64,000 nt of DNA from Palsa-295 sp963781105 (lineage in GTDB: Bacteria > Acidobacteriota > Terriglobia > Acidiferrales > UBA7541). The position numbers and the translations under genes are program-made. This document shows positions 28,377 to 37,800 of this stretch, piece after piece (position 1 is the stretch's first letter; each line of letters opens with the position of its first letter). The stretch lies in the NCBI GenBank assembly GCA_963781105.1, contig CAWAED010000015.1:1-64000 (forward strand). The letters are read 5' to 3'. The notes under the pieces were generated by a model, which had not been told where the DNA came from, did not search any database, and was given only the letters and a program-made list of their open reading frames with translations.

Positions 28377-30345
28377 TCTCGCGCTGCTCACGCTGGCGAT
28401 CCTGCTGGCACTCGCGTGGTTCTCGCCTCGCACGCATGCGGCCGACACCGCTCCCGACTGGCTGCGCGCCGCCGCCCAGGACAAGCTTCCCGATTATCCC
28501 AAGGAGGCGGTCGCCGTTGTTCTGCTCGACGACGTGCAGACCGTAGTAAAAGACAACGGAGAGATCGAGACCACCCATCGCTGCGCGTACAAGCTGCTTC
28601 GCCCCGAAGCTCGCGAGGACTACGGTCATGCCTTCGTCGAGTTCGACAGTCAGACCAAAGTCTCATCCTTCAGGGCTTGGACCATCTTGCCCAACGGCAC
28701 GCAAATCGCTGTGAAGGATAAGGAAGCGAGCGAAGTCGGCCTTGCGGATGACGAGTTGTTCAGCGATTACCGCGCCAAAGTTATCCGCTTTCCCGAAGCC
28801 AACGTGGGCAGCATTGTCGGCTACGAGTACACACAGCGCCAGCGCCCCTTCGTCTTTGAGGATGACTGGTGGTTTCAGGACAGAATTCCCACCCGCCGCG
28901 CGCGCTTTTCCCTGCAGCTCCCTCCCGGATGGGAATTCACGAATTATTGGGCCAACTACTCACAACAACAGCCGCAGTCCTCCTCCAACACTCAATATGT
29001 GTGGGAACTCCAGGACATTCCCGCCGTCGAAGTTGAACCGGACATGCCTCCTTTTCTGGCTGTCGCCGGTCGTATGGACATCAAATATTTCCCACGCGAC
29101 CAGAATCTCCGTGCGAAAACCACTGGAACTTGGAATGACATCGGTGTCTGGTATTCCGGTCTGACGGCCTCCAGCCGCATTCCCTCGCCTGCCCTGCAAC
29201 AGAAAGTAGCCCAACTAACCGCCGGCATATCCGATCCGCTCGCGCAGATGAAGGTTCTCGCTAACTATATGCAGCGCAACATCCGCTACGTTGCCATCGA
29301 AGTAGGCATTGGCGGATTTCAGCCTCATCCCGCGGCCGACGTGTTTGCTCACCAATATGGCGACTGCAAAGATAAAGCCACCTTGCTCAGCACTATGCTG
29401 AAGCAAGTCGGCATTGATTCTTACTACGTTTCGGTGGACACCGATCGTGGCATCGTAAATCCCAAGTTCCCGTCGATTCGTTTCAATCACGTGATCCTGG
29501 CAATCCGCTTGCCTGACAGTGTTTCAGGCGCCGGTCTCTATGCTGTCTTGAACGATTCCAAGCTGGGCCGTCTGCTCATCTTCGATCCCACCAACACCTA
29601 TGTCCCGCTCGGATATTTGCCGTCGTACTTGCAGGACAACTACGCTCTCGTGATCGCTCCCGACGGCGGTGAATTGGTGAATCTGCCCCTGCTGCCGCCC
29701 GCGACCAACCGTTTGCTCCGCACCGCCACGCTCAGCGTCAGCGCTACTGGCGACCTGACTGGCGAAGTTGAGGAGCTTCGCTGGGGTGGTCCCGCGGTAG
29801 AAAGCCGCGAGCAATTTCTCAGGGCCGCTCCCGCGGACCGCCAAAAGGTGTTCGAAGCATTTCTCGGAAACTCACTCACGAATTTTTCTTTGAACAGCGC
29901 CTCGATAGGCAATCTCGAAAAATATGACGAAAGTCTCACGCTGAAGTACAAGTTCGCAGTGGATGGCTACGCAAAGTCTGCCGGCGATCTGCTGATTCTC
30001 CGGCCGCGCGTGGTTGGCGCCAAAGGTTCGAGCCTGCTCAGCGGCAAAGCGCGAAAATATCCCATCGAATTCACGGAAGCCACGCGACAGGACGACATCT
30101 TCGACATCACCCTGCCCCCAGGCTACGTCGTAGATGAACTTCCCAAGCCCGTAGACGCCGAATGCGCCTACGGCACCTACAAGAGCCAGGTACTGGTCGC
30201 CAACAACGTCCTGCACTACAAACGCACCTACGAAATTAAAGACGTGTTAGTCCCCACCAAGAATCTCGACGAGGTTCGCGATTTCTTTCACCAGATCGCC
30301 GCGGACGAAAGGTCCAGCGCGGTCCTTCGCCGCGCCAATCCGTAG
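28327..30345 (+). CDS. DUF3857/transglutaminase-like exported protein with intact catalytic cysteine
   Basis: A 672-residue exported paralogue of the preceding gene. After a signal peptide (INLALLTLAILLALAWFSP, cleavage near HAAD) come a DUF3857 domain and a transglutaminase-like core with YGDCKDKATLLSTMLKQVG (cysteine at about 347), and the partner histidine in FNHVILAIRL. The fold resembles microbial transglutaminase/cysteine-protease cores acting in the periplasm. The start is ATG at 28327; the ATG at 28354 also fits the signal peptide. The 50-bp overlap with the preceding gene indicates translational coupling. Confidence 0.87.
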   Translation: MTKFKSSCKMPNRRKINLALLTLAILLALAWFSPRTHAADTAPDWLRAAAQDKLPDYPKEAVAVVLLDDVQTVVKDNGEIETTHRCAYKLLRPEAREDYGHAFVEFDSQTKVSSFRAWTILPNGTQIAVKDKEASEVGLADDELFSDYRAKVIRFPEANVGSIVGYEYTQRQRPFVFEDDWWFQDRIPTRRARFSLQLPPGWEFTNYWANYSQQQPQSSSNTQYVWELQDIPAVEVEPDMPPFLAVAGRMDIKYFPRDQNLRAKTTGTWNDIGVWYSGLTASSRIPSPALQQKVAQLTAGISDPLAQMKVLANYMQRNIRYVAIEVGIGGFQPHPAADVFAHQYGDCKDKATLLSTMLKQVGIDSYYVSVDTDRGIVNPKFPSIRFNHVILAIRLPDSVSGAGLYAVLNDSKLGRLLIFDPTNTYVPLGYLPSYLQDNYALVIAPDGGELVNLPLLPPATNRLLRTATLSVSATGDLTGEVEELRWGGPAVESREQFLRAAPADRQKVFEAFLGNSLTNFSLNSASIGNLEKYDESLTLKYKFAVDGYAKSAGDLLILRPRVVGAKGSSLLSGKARKYPIEFTEATRQDDIFDITLPPGYVVDELPKPVDAECAYGTYKSQVLVANNVLHYKRTYEIKDVLVPTKNLDEVRDFFHQIAADERSSAVLRRANP

Positions 30346-30370
30346 CGCTATCTTCAAAAGCACTCAGAGT

Positions 30371-30410
30371 GTCATTCCGAGGGCGCACTTCGCACGAGGA
30401 GTCTGTTTTT
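30371..30410. repeat. Divergent dispersed repeat
   Basis: GTCATTCCGAGGGCGCACTT then CGCACGAGGAGTCTGTTTTT. It shares the GTCATTCCGAG start with family A but diverges after it. Confidence 0.35.
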
Positions 30411-30513
30411 CTCGTGGGAATAGAGCAAAGAGTAGGCCCAATGCTCCGCTCAATTTTTAGCGCGCCTGAGTTCCCTAGGCAGGGGTTCACAAATCAGGAA
30501 TCACAAATCACTA

Positions 30514-31430
30514 GAACTCATTTCAAAACCCGACGTAACGTAATCATGAAACAGGCGATATGAAAGAGGGCTTCGTAAATGGTGATCGAGCGATCGTAGC
30601 GCACGACCAGACGGCGAAAGTTGCCCAGCCACGCAAAGGTGCGCTCCACCTTCCAGCGACGTCGGTAGCGACGCAAGGCGCGACCGTCCTGGGTGCGCGG
30701 TTTGCTGCGATTCCAGCGATGTGGGGCAATCAATTCGATGCCGCGGGCCGCCAACTGTGCCCGCAACGGATCACTATCGAAAGCGCGATCGGCAATGACA
30801 CGCCGCACTTTCTGCCGCGGCCGTCCGCTATGGTGCCGCCGGCTCACGCAGACCGCGGCGAGCGTTTCCTCCGCGAGCCGGACCTCATTGGGAGACGCAG
30901 AGTAAAGCTGCTTTCCCAGAGGAACACCCTGGCCGTCGACCACCACCATCCACTTCGTGCCCTTGCCCCGCTTGGTTTTTCCGACTTTCGAGCCCCTTTT
31001 TTGGCCGGAGCAAAACTGCCGTCCAGAAACGATTCGCTCCAGTCGAGTTGTTCGCGTTGGTTCAGTTCCGCCAGAAATGCGCGCCAGATGGTGAGCCAAA
31101 TTCCCTGCTCTTCCCAATCGCGAAGCCGCCGCCAACAGGTCGCCGGTGAGGGAAACTCGTCGGGCAAATCCTGCCAGCGAGCGCCACTGCGCAAAATCCA
31201 CAGAATTCCTTCGAGTACTTTGCGGTCGTTGGCCGGTGGTCTGCCGCCCTGCGGGCGGCGCAGCCGCTTCGGAAGCCAGGGACGGATTTTCTCCCATGGG
31301 GCGTCGGTCCGCAGTCGACCGTATCGCGCCATCGCTCCTCCCTTGGCGCTGCTGCCCGAATTTATCTCGCTTTTTCGACAAACTAACCATCAGCCTTTCC
31401 GTACGTTGTACCCAGTTTTGAAACAGGCTC
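30514..31430 (-). mobile_element. IS5-type insertion sequence with frameshifted transposase
   Basis: An element of 917 bp. The ends are GAACTCATTTCAAAAC (30514-30529) and, inverted, GAGCCTGTTTCAAAAC (31415-31430), 16 bases with four differences. TA flanks both ends (30512-30513 and 31431-31432), the typical target duplication of this group. The transposase is split into two overlapping frames joined at a run of six A. It inserted 12 bp after the stop codon of the response-regulator gene. Confidence 0.85.
30518..31332 (-). CDS. IS5 family transposase made by programmed -1 frameshift
   Basis: The first frame starts at ATG 31332 (GGGAGG upstream) and gives RYGRLRTDAPWEKIRPWLP, typical of the IS5 N terminus, up to the first catalytic Asp, SFLDGSF (D104). 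At 30997-31002 the coding strand has AAAAAAG; a -1 slip after KK moves into the second frame, which carries the second Asp (RRVIADRAFDSDPLRA) and the Glu in RRRWKVERTFAWLGNFRRL, ending at 30518. Without the slip the first frame ends at 30844 as a 162-residue protein. The second frame is also open far upstream, but only its part after the slip resembles a transposase. The combined DDE set is complete, so the element may be active. Confidence 0.82.
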
Positions 31431-31443
31431 TAGTCACTGCACT

Positions 31444-31824
31444 TCACGGCGATTGATGTCGCGCCGCCGCCTCAATCGCGGCTTCCAGATCGCTCGATAC
31501 ATTTGACTTCGAGATGTACCCCCGCACGCCCGTTTGCGCAGCATAACGCGCGAGGTCCAGCGACTCGAAGTGCGTCACGATCAATATCTCGGACTCCGGG
31601 GCTTCGCGGCGAATCAGCTCCGCCGCCGTCAACCCGTCCATCTTAGGCATGGAAATATCCAGCAAGATGACGTCCGGCTTTAGCTCCACCGCTTTTTCCA
31701 CTGCGTCGCGTCCATTTTCCACCTCGGCGCACACGATCCACTCGCGATGCTGCTTCAGCAGCATCTTTATTCCAGACCTCACCATCGGGTTGTCATCCGC
31801 TATCAGAATTCTGACGGGTGCCAT
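31444..31824 (-). CDS. Receiver-only response regulator
   Basis: A 126-residue CheY-like receiver: acidic pocket ADD (D10, D11), phosphoacceptor D56 in LLDISMPKMDG, Thr in ILIVTHFES and Lys in YISKSN. The sequence resembles NarL-type receivers, but the protein ends (AARHQSP) before any helix-turn-helix output domain. The stop codon lies in native DNA, 12 bp before the IS end, so the IS did not cut it. It could act by protein contact or as a phosphate sink. The start is uncertain: ATG at 31824 fits the fold exactly; an ATG at 31866 would add 14 residues. No partner kinase is nearby. Confidence 0.82.
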   Translation of the reverse strand: MAPVRILIADDNPMVRSGIKMLLKQHREWIVCAEVENGRDAVEKAVELKPDVILLDISMPKMDGLTAAELIRREAPESEILIVTHFESLDLARYAAQTGVRGYISKSNVSSDLEAAIEAAARHQSP

Positions 31825-31978
31825 CGCCTCTTTCGCCCAATTCAGGGTCCACCACAACGTGTTCATCTCTGGCGCGCCGGTACTATCCGTACTGTAGCCA
31901 CCTCCCCGACGAGCGCACATCGGGTCTTCGCTGTAGTTTGCCATTCGTATCAATACGGGCGAACAAAATGTACACGTT

Positions 31979-32611
31979 TCAGCGTGATTTACCGCGCGGA
32001 CAAACAAACACCGTCTGTGATATCGCCACGCCAACGCCAAAAATTCCGGCGAGATCGCCGCGCAGCGTGCGGCCGGCGTATTGTGCAGCTTCGCGCCCCA
32101 GGCGCACCACTTGCTCTGCGCTTACCGCCGCCGCGTAAATGTCGCCGTGCAAAGCGTAGGAATATTCCCGGTAGCGCGGCACATTCTCGTTAGCGAAATC
32201 CATCAAACAATCCCAAAAACTGCGTGAACGCAGCAATCGCCGCTTGCGAGCATCTTCGCGCGTCACGCGCAGCGAATACCGCGGTGGCGACCCGCTCGAT
32301 TCCAGAATGATCTCGCTACAATCTTCCGGGCGAAATGCGCGCGACGGATCGGCATCCGGATAACTCGCTAGCACCGCACGCAACGCCGCCATATCCGGCT
32401 CAAATCCCTGCCACCAATATCGAAACGAATGAAACACGATCGTGCCGGAGCGCAAAATCTGCTGCACGCGCTCCGAATCTTTCCCCGAAACGCGCACGAT
32501 CATATCCACCAGCTCCGCCGCGCGAAAGGTCTGCGCGACCACCGGACGCATGCTGATGTATTCGGCTTCTTCTTCGGTGTATTTTACGGCGATAGTTTCC
32601 GGCAGCCCCAC
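31979..32611 (-). CDS. Hypothetical protein
   Basis: A 210-residue protein without a recognised family. No signal peptide or membrane segment. The N-terminal part is rich in acidic residues (TEEEAEYISMRPVVAQTFRA) and a VDMIVRVSGKDSERVQQILR helix pair suggests a compact alpha domain; the C-terminal half is basic (REDARKRRLLRSRSF). Codon use is host-like. The start is GTG at 32611 without an evident Shine-Dalgarno, so the N terminus is tentative. It is transcribed toward the response-regulator gene, with a gap of about 150 bp. Confidence 0.65.
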   Translation of the reverse strand: MGLPETIAVKYTEEEAEYISMRPVVAQTFRAAELVDMIVRVSGKDSERVQQILRSGTIVFHSFRYWWQGFEPDMAALRAVLASYPDADPSRAFRPEDCSEIILESSGSPPRYSLRVTREDARKRRLLRSRSFWDCLMDFANENVPRYREYSYALHGDIYAAAVSAEQVVRLGREAAQYAGRTLRGDLAGIFGVGVAISQTVFVCPRGKSR

Positions 32612-32695
32612 GCCATCATTCTAAGCCATAGCAAGGAAGAAGTTTCGCACCGCGCACCGCACGTGTGACGTTGACCCGCCGTCGTGCTTTTAATC

Positions 32696-32725
32696 GTCAT
32701 CCCGAGCGCAGCGAGGGATCTCTCT
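32696..32725. repeat. Dispersed intergenic repeat, family A (copy 3)
   Basis: GTCATCCCGAGCGCAGCGAG followed by GGATCTCTCT. Read in one frame it gives HPERSEGSL, a well-known artefact of over-long gene starts. Confidence 0.8.
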
Positions 32726-32847
32726 GGATTTGCTGCCGCCGTCGCGAGCCCGCCAGACTGCATCATCGCGGGCATCGTTTCCCTCCACTGGTACGCTTGG
32801 ACTATTGTCCCCGGCGGTCGCAAACCGCAAACTGTACAAGGTCGAAC

Positions 32848-33273
32848 ATGCTAATCGCAGCCTTCATTCTCGTCATCTCCACCGCCGCGATGGTCCAGTT
32901 CGCGGTCTTCACCTGGCGCGCCGGACTGCTTCGCGTCGCCTCGGAACCGATCCTCAATCAAGCCGAGTCCGATTCAGGCGAGGAATCCCGTAACTTGCTG
33001 AATGGAAAAGACTTCAAAGAGGTTCTGGCTCACCAGGACCTGTGCCCAGACCTCGATACCGGCTCAGCCCCCAGCCTGCGCCTTGTTCGCGTCTACTACG
33101 GCTGCCTGCGCACGCTGCACAGCTTGGGTAACCTGATTGTGTCCCCCGGTGCCCCCGGTTTCGGTGGCTGGACCCAACGCGAGATGGCACTCTGCACCCG
33201 CTATGCAGCGGTAGTACTGTCTCACCGCGTCCAAAACAACCAAGCCCTCGCAGCCGAAGCCCGCTCGTTCTAA
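32848..33273 (+). CDS. Small membrane-anchored hypothetical protein
   Basis: A 141-residue protein with one N-terminal membrane segment (AAFILVISTAAMVQFAVFTW) followed by a soluble domain (SEPILNQAESDSGEESRN to AEARSF). No family recognised. I start at ATG 32848, since the upstream in-frame stretch is repeat-derived and rich in HPERSEGSL-type residues. The Shine-Dalgarno (AAGGTCG) is weak. Similar small anchored proteins are common in Acidobacteriota genomes but carry no known role. Confidence 0.7.
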   Translation: MLIAAFILVISTAAMVQFAVFTWRAGLLRVASEPILNQAESDSGEESRNLLNGKDFKEVLAHQDLCPDLDTGSAPSLRLVRVYYGCLRTLHSLGNLIVSPGAPGFGGWTQREMALCTRYAAVVLSHRVQNNQALAAEARSF

Positions 33274-33370
33274 CGCCACTCACCCAAACTGAGAGCTGCT
33301 TTCAGCCGCGGTGCCCCCACAAATGTGGAACGCTGTGCGCGTCCAGGACGTGAGGTTGCGTATTTTTCGA

Positions 33371-34858
33371 CTATCTTGCGGAAAGGAATTTCAAAGCGCG
33401 CCGGAGTCGCGTAGCGACGCGATCCTTGCCTAACACGACCATCGTGTCGAAGAGGGGTGGGGCCACGGCGCGGCCTACGATGGCGACACGCGTGGCGTTG
33501 ATCAGCAATCCTGCCTTGACGCCCTCAGCGGCGGCAACGCCCCGGAGTGCCGCATCGCAAGCGTCGTGATTCCAGTCAGCGAGCGCGGCCAGCGCATCCG
33601 TCAATTTCGCCAGCAACGCCGGAACTTTCTCGTCTTTCCAGAATTTGTCGCGCGCTTCCTGATCGTACTCGAAATCGTCCGCGAAAAACGCGCGCGCCCA
33701 TCCAGTGAAATCGGTGAGCAGCCGAGTGCGCGGGCGGATCAGGTCAACGGCGTGTGCGAACCAGGCACGTTCGCTCGATCCCCATTCAGCCCTCCACAAC
33801 CCCGCGCGCTTCAGCTCCTCTTCCACATAAGGCAAGAGCTCTTCCACGGGCGGCTTTTGCAAATACTGCGTGTTGTACCACTCGAGCTTTGCCCGATCGA
33901 ATATGGCATTGGTGCGGCTCACGCCCGCAAGCGAAAAACGCTCGATCAGTTCCGTGGTACGCAGGAATTCGGAATCGTCGCCAGTGGACCAACCCAGCAA
34001 AGCCAGAAAATTGCGGAACGCTTCGGGCAGAAAGCCTTCGTCAGCATAGGAACCGACGCTCGTAGCTCCGTGCCGCTTCGAAAGACGCGTGCGATCCGGC
34101 CCCAGAATCAATGGAACGTGCGCGAAAATCGGAGCCTGCGCGCCCAGCGCGTGGTAAATGAGCACCTGCTTCGGCGTATTCGAAAGATGATCCGCCCCGC
34201 GAATGATGTGCGTGATGCGCATGTCAATGTCGTCCACCACCACGCTGAGTTGATAGGTCGGCACGCCGCTCGATCGCAGCAGCACAAAATCCTCGATATC
34301 CGCGTTCTGGATTTCGCGCGAACCGAAAACGGCATCCTCGAATTTCGTCGCGCCCGTGCGCGGAGTCTTGAATCGAATCGCCCGCGGAATGCCTTCCTTT
34401 TCCTTCGCCGCTCGCTCCGCATCGGAAAAATCGCGGCAAGGGCACGCGGCAGCCTTCAAAGTCTTGGGGCCCTCGTCATCTCCTTCGCCTTCGTGCTCTT
34501 CGTTTTCTGCAGGCGCATAGTCTCCGCCGGCGTACGCAGCAGCTTTGCAATAACACGCGTACCCCGCTCCGCTAGCGAGGATACGCTCCGCCGCAGCGCG
34601 ATACATCTCACCCCGCTGCGACTGAAAAAACGGCCCTTCGTCCCAATCAATCCCAAGCCACTTGAGCGCGACGAGGATGCCGTCGACCAACTCTGGCTTG
34701 TTGCGCTCAACGTCAGTGTCCTCGATCCGCAAAATTAACGTGCCGCCCTCGTGCTTCGCGTAAAGCCAATTAAACAGCGCAGTGCGCGCCCCTCCAACGT
34801 GCAGATAGCCAGTAGGCGACGGCGCAAAACGTACCCGCGGTTTTTCGGATGAAGCCAT
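33371..34858 (-). CDS. gltX: Glutamyl-tRNA synthetase
   Basis: A class I aminoacyl-tRNA synthetase of the cytosol that charges tRNA-Glu. The 495-residue chain has the HIGH-like motif APSPTGYLHVGGAR, the RIEDTD block, and the KMSKS-like RTRLSKRHGATS motif. Between residues 105 and 150 it has an acidic insertion (DYAPAENEEHEGEGDDEGPKT) flanked by CYC and CPC, which could bind zinc in place of the usual cysteine set. The start is ATG at 34858, by match to the conserved N terminus; AAGGA lies upstream. It follows the permease gene at 34931-37408 by 72 bp on the same strand. Confidence 0.95.
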   Translation of the reverse strand: MASSEKPRVRFAPSPTGYLHVGGARTALFNWLYAKHEGGTLILRIEDTDVERNKPELVDGILVALKWLGIDWDEGPFFQSQRGEMYRAAAERILASGAGYACYCKAAAYAGGDYAPAENEEHEGEGDDEGPKTLKAAACPCRDFSDAERAAKEKEGIPRAIRFKTPRTGATKFEDAVFGSREIQNADIEDFVLLRSSGVPTYQLSVVVDDIDMRITHIIRGADHLSNTPKQVLIYHALGAQAPIFAHVPLILGPDRTRLSKRHGATSVGSYADEGFLPEAFRNFLALLGWSTGDDSEFLRTTELIERFSLAGVSRTNAIFDRAKLEWYNTQYLQKPPVEELLPYVEEELKRAGLWRAEWGSSERAWFAHAVDLIRPRTRLLTDFTGWARAFFADDFEYDQEARDKFWKDEKVPALLAKLTDALAALADWNHDACDAALRGVAAAEGVKAGLLINATRVAIVGRAVAPPLFDTMVVLGKDRVATRLRRALKFLSAR

Positions 34859-34930
34859 TCGGTCGAGATCCTTTCGCACTCGTAAAACCACCAATCTTAT
34901 CGGAAGCCCACGCCAAAATCGAGCGACAGG

Positions 34931-37408
34931 CTATTCGTCGCGGAGCGCAGTCATCGGATCTAATCGCATGGCGCGGCGCGCAGGGAGATAGCACGCCAGG
35001 ACGGCGGCGGAAACCAATACGGCCGAGACGGCGAGGAACGTGAGCGGGTCCGTTTGCTTTACAGCGAAGAGAATGCTCGCAAGCAGTGAGCCCGCACTGA
35101 GCGCGGCGACGATGCCAAGGAACAAGCCCGCGAGCGTCAAGCGCAGACCCTCTCCGACGACCAATCGGAAAATGTCTCGGGGTTGCGCGCCGAGCGCCAT
35201 GCGGATGCCGATTTCGCTGGTGCGCCTGGCGACACTGAAAGCGAGCGCGCCGTAGAGCCCGACGCAGGTCAATACCAGCGCAAGAATGCTGAAAGCGGCG
35301 CAGAGCGCCGCGATCAGACGGTCGGAGTGAAGCGATTCGTCAACTTGCTCGCGAAGCGTTCGGATGCCCGTGACCTTCACCGAGCTATCGGGTGTCTGAA
35401 TGATACCGTGAAGCGCGCCGGCTAACGTCTTTGCGGAGCCGCTCGTGCGAATTTCAAGGTCGCCGTGTGTGCCGGGAATATAAAAGAAGTCCGCGGGGCT
35501 TTCGCGCAGATCGTTGTATTTCGAGTCGGCCACGACGCCCACGATTTCTAGCGGCGGACGATTGCCTTCGACGAAGTGGAAATGTTTCCCCAGCGGGCTA
35601 CTATGCGCAAAGAAACGGTGAGCCATGGTCCGGTTGATGATGGCCACGGTCGTCGATAGGTTCGACGCCGAATCGGGATGGACGTCGGCTTCGGTGAAAT
35701 CGCGCCCCGCGAGCAGTGGAATTCCCATGGTTTCGAAATATTCCGGCGAGACGCCGACGAAGAGTTCGTTGGCCACTTCCCCGGGACGCAGCGTGTAGCC
35801 ATCCACTACGACGTTGACGCCGACTTCCTTACCGCTGACCGGCGTGAAGCTGGAGTAGCTGGCGGAATGCACTCCAGGAAGCTGCTTCACGCGATCGAGC
35901 AACCGCGCGTAGAACTGAGCGATTTGATCGCGAGTGCGCGAGGCGGAATAACCATTCATGGTGACGATGAGAACCTTGTCGCGGTCAAAGCCCGTGTTGA
36001 AGGTTTCGAGATTGAAAAGGCTGTGCAACAGCAGGCCTGCCGCGGCCAGCAGCATCATGGACAAGGCGACCTGCGACACGATCAAGAAATTTCCTAACCG
36101 CGATTGTGCCGACGAACGCTGCGATCCCGGCCCTTGAACCTTGAGTTCCTCGGCAAGCTCGCCGCGCACGGCAGCGAGCGCCGGAGCCAGTCCGCACACA
36201 AGCACGGTGAGCACCAGCACGACGGCAGTGAAGAGCAGCGTGCGCACGTTCAGGCCGGCGGAAAGGATGATCGGAAGCTGCCGCGTGGAAAGCGACGCGA
36301 GCAAGAGGCCACTGGTCCATGGGCCTAAGGCGAGGCCGGCAAACGCGCCCGCGGTCCCAAGGAGCGCGCTCTCCGTGAGGAGTTGGCGAACCAGGCGCCA
36401 GCGGCCGGCTCCGAGCGCGAGGCGGACGGTGAATTCACGCTTGCGCGCCATGCCGCGCGCGAGCAGTAGGTTCGCGACGTTGCCGCAGGCAATCAGCAGC
36501 AAAAGTCCCACGACGATCATCAGGATTCGGGCGGGCAGCGAGAATTTTTCGCGTGCGTCCGAGAGGCCGCGCCCGGCGGGGAGCACCAGCACATGGGCGA
36601 AATTCTCGTCGCGCGTGATTTGCGGCAGCGTCGAGGTCTTTTCGATTTCCTGCAATAGGGGATCGAGGTCCGCATGTGCCTGCGCGATCGAGACGCCGGG
36701 TTTCAGTCGCGCGAGAATCGTCACCCACTGTGCTTGCCAGTAATCCTGCGTCGGCAGCCCCGTCGAGTTCAGCGGCACGTAAAAATCCGGCGATTCGCCC
36801 ACCTTCGCGCCGAAAAAATCCGGCGGTGCGATTCCAATCAGGGTGAACGATTGTTGAGGAGTGGAGCCTGTCCGGGTCGCGTCGGACTGATCGCCGAACG
36901 TTATCACCTTGCCGATAGCGCCCGGATTGGAATCGAGCTCGCGCTTCCAGAAATTGAAACTCACGACAAGAGGGGGAGGCCCATGCTCATCGGAACCAGC
37001 GAGGAGGCGCCCGGCGAAAGGCCGCACGCCAAGCACTTCGAAATAATTGGCCGAGACAAGTTCGCCGTTGGCCGTGATTTTTCGGCCGTCGAATGCCACT
37101 TCGTAAGGTGCCATCGTGGAAAATGCCAGGACGCTGGCGAACGCGGAGGCCTTATCGCGGTACGCATAGTAGGTCGCAAGCTCAGAACCTTCCGCCGGCC
37201 GCCCAAACGTGCCGGTGGAGCTTACCCACACGAGTAGATCGGGATCGCGGACCGGAAGTTTGCGCAGCAGCAACGGATCGAGGATCGAGAAGATCGCGGT
37301 ATTTGCCCCGATGCCGAGAGCAAGAGTGAGCACCGCGAGCATGGTGAAGCCGGGATTCTTGGCCAGCACGCGCAGGCCGTAGCGGACGTCTTGCCAGAGG
37401 CTGTGCAT
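34931..37408 (-). CDS. FtsX/MacB-type permease, acidobacterial duplicated orphan type
   Basis: An 825-residue membrane protein with two copies of a module: a transmembrane helix (TMLAVLTLALGIGANTAIF), a periplasmic MacB-like core, and three further helices (residues about 280-400, then 700-815). The N terminus, MHSLWQDVRYGLRVLAKNPGF, is typical of the large acidobacterial family of duplicated permeases that lack an adjacent ATPase gene; none is seen here. Presumed role is mechanotransmission or export in the envelope, but substrates are not known. The start ATG at 37408 is clear by family. Confidence 0.9.
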   Translation of the reverse strand: MHSLWQDVRYGLRVLAKNPGFTMLAVLTLALGIGANTAIFSILDPLLLRKLPVRDPDLLVWVSSTGTFGRPAEGSELATYYAYRDKASAFASVLAFSTMAPYEVAFDGRKITANGELVSANYFEVLGVRPFAGRLLAGSDEHGPPPLVVSFNFWKRELDSNPGAIGKVITFGDQSDATRTGSTPQQSFTLIGIAPPDFFGAKVGESPDFYVPLNSTGLPTQDYWQAQWVTILARLKPGVSIAQAHADLDPLLQEIEKTSTLPQITRDENFAHVLVLPAGRGLSDAREKFSLPARILMIVVGLLLLIACGNVANLLLARGMARKREFTVRLALGAGRWRLVRQLLTESALLGTAGAFAGLALGPWTSGLLLASLSTRQLPIILSAGLNVRTLLFTAVVLVLTVLVCGLAPALAAVRGELAEELKVQGPGSQRSSAQSRLGNFLIVSQVALSMMLLAAAGLLLHSLFNLETFNTGFDRDKVLIVTMNGYSASRTRDQIAQFYARLLDRVKQLPGVHSASYSSFTPVSGKEVGVNVVVDGYTLRPGEVANELFVGVSPEYFETMGIPLLAGRDFTEADVHPDSASNLSTTVAIINRTMAHRFFAHSSPLGKHFHFVEGNRPPLEIVGVVADSKYNDLRESPADFFYIPGTHGDLEIRTSGSAKTLAGALHGIIQTPDSSVKVTGIRTLREQVDESLHSDRLIAALCAAFSILALVLTCVGLYGALAFSVARRTSEIGIRMALGAQPRDIFRLVVGEGLRLTLAGLFLGIVAALSAGSLLASILFAVKQTDPLTFLAVSAVLVSAAVLACYLPARRAMRLDPMTALRDE

Positions 37409-37800
37409 TGGGTCGGCCGCAACGAGCGGCCGCGTGCATCTTACCTTGGGGTGGCGCGGTTGAAGCGGAATTCTGGGCGGCTATGCGCGAATGAGTCGCT
37501 CTGACACGCGAACCGAGCACGGGACCTCGGGAACCGCCAAAAGCGGCTCAATGGTAACGAGTTGGTACTGGTGTACCCTTGACCCGGGCGGGAGCAAGTT
37601 CGATAGTTTCTTAGGTGCCTGAAGCATCTATTTTGGGACCGCGAAACGCTGATTTTCGCGCGATTTTGTGCGATTTTCGACCATTTTTGGTCTGTTTGGG
37701 ACAGATTTGGGCTGTGCGGAACAGGTGACCGCCACGAAACTCGCGGCGAGTCGCGCCCAAACGTCCGCCGAAATTCTGCTATTCTCGGGAGAAGTTTGTC
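37409..37800. other. Regulatory gap with phased T-tracts before the c-di-GMP gene
   Basis: A gap between two divergent genes. Runs of T start at 37653, 37664, 37674, 37684 and 37695, spaced 11, 10, 10 and 11 bases, one helical turn each. Phased tracts of this kind usually bend DNA. The tracts end about 100 bp before the GTG at 37801. I could not place a promoter. Confidence 0.55.

Noticed and set aside
32665..32847. N-terminal extension of the small membrane protein (with HPERSEGSL)
   Set aside because: It is the translated dispersed repeat and non-conserved; the membrane segment starts right after ATG 32848.
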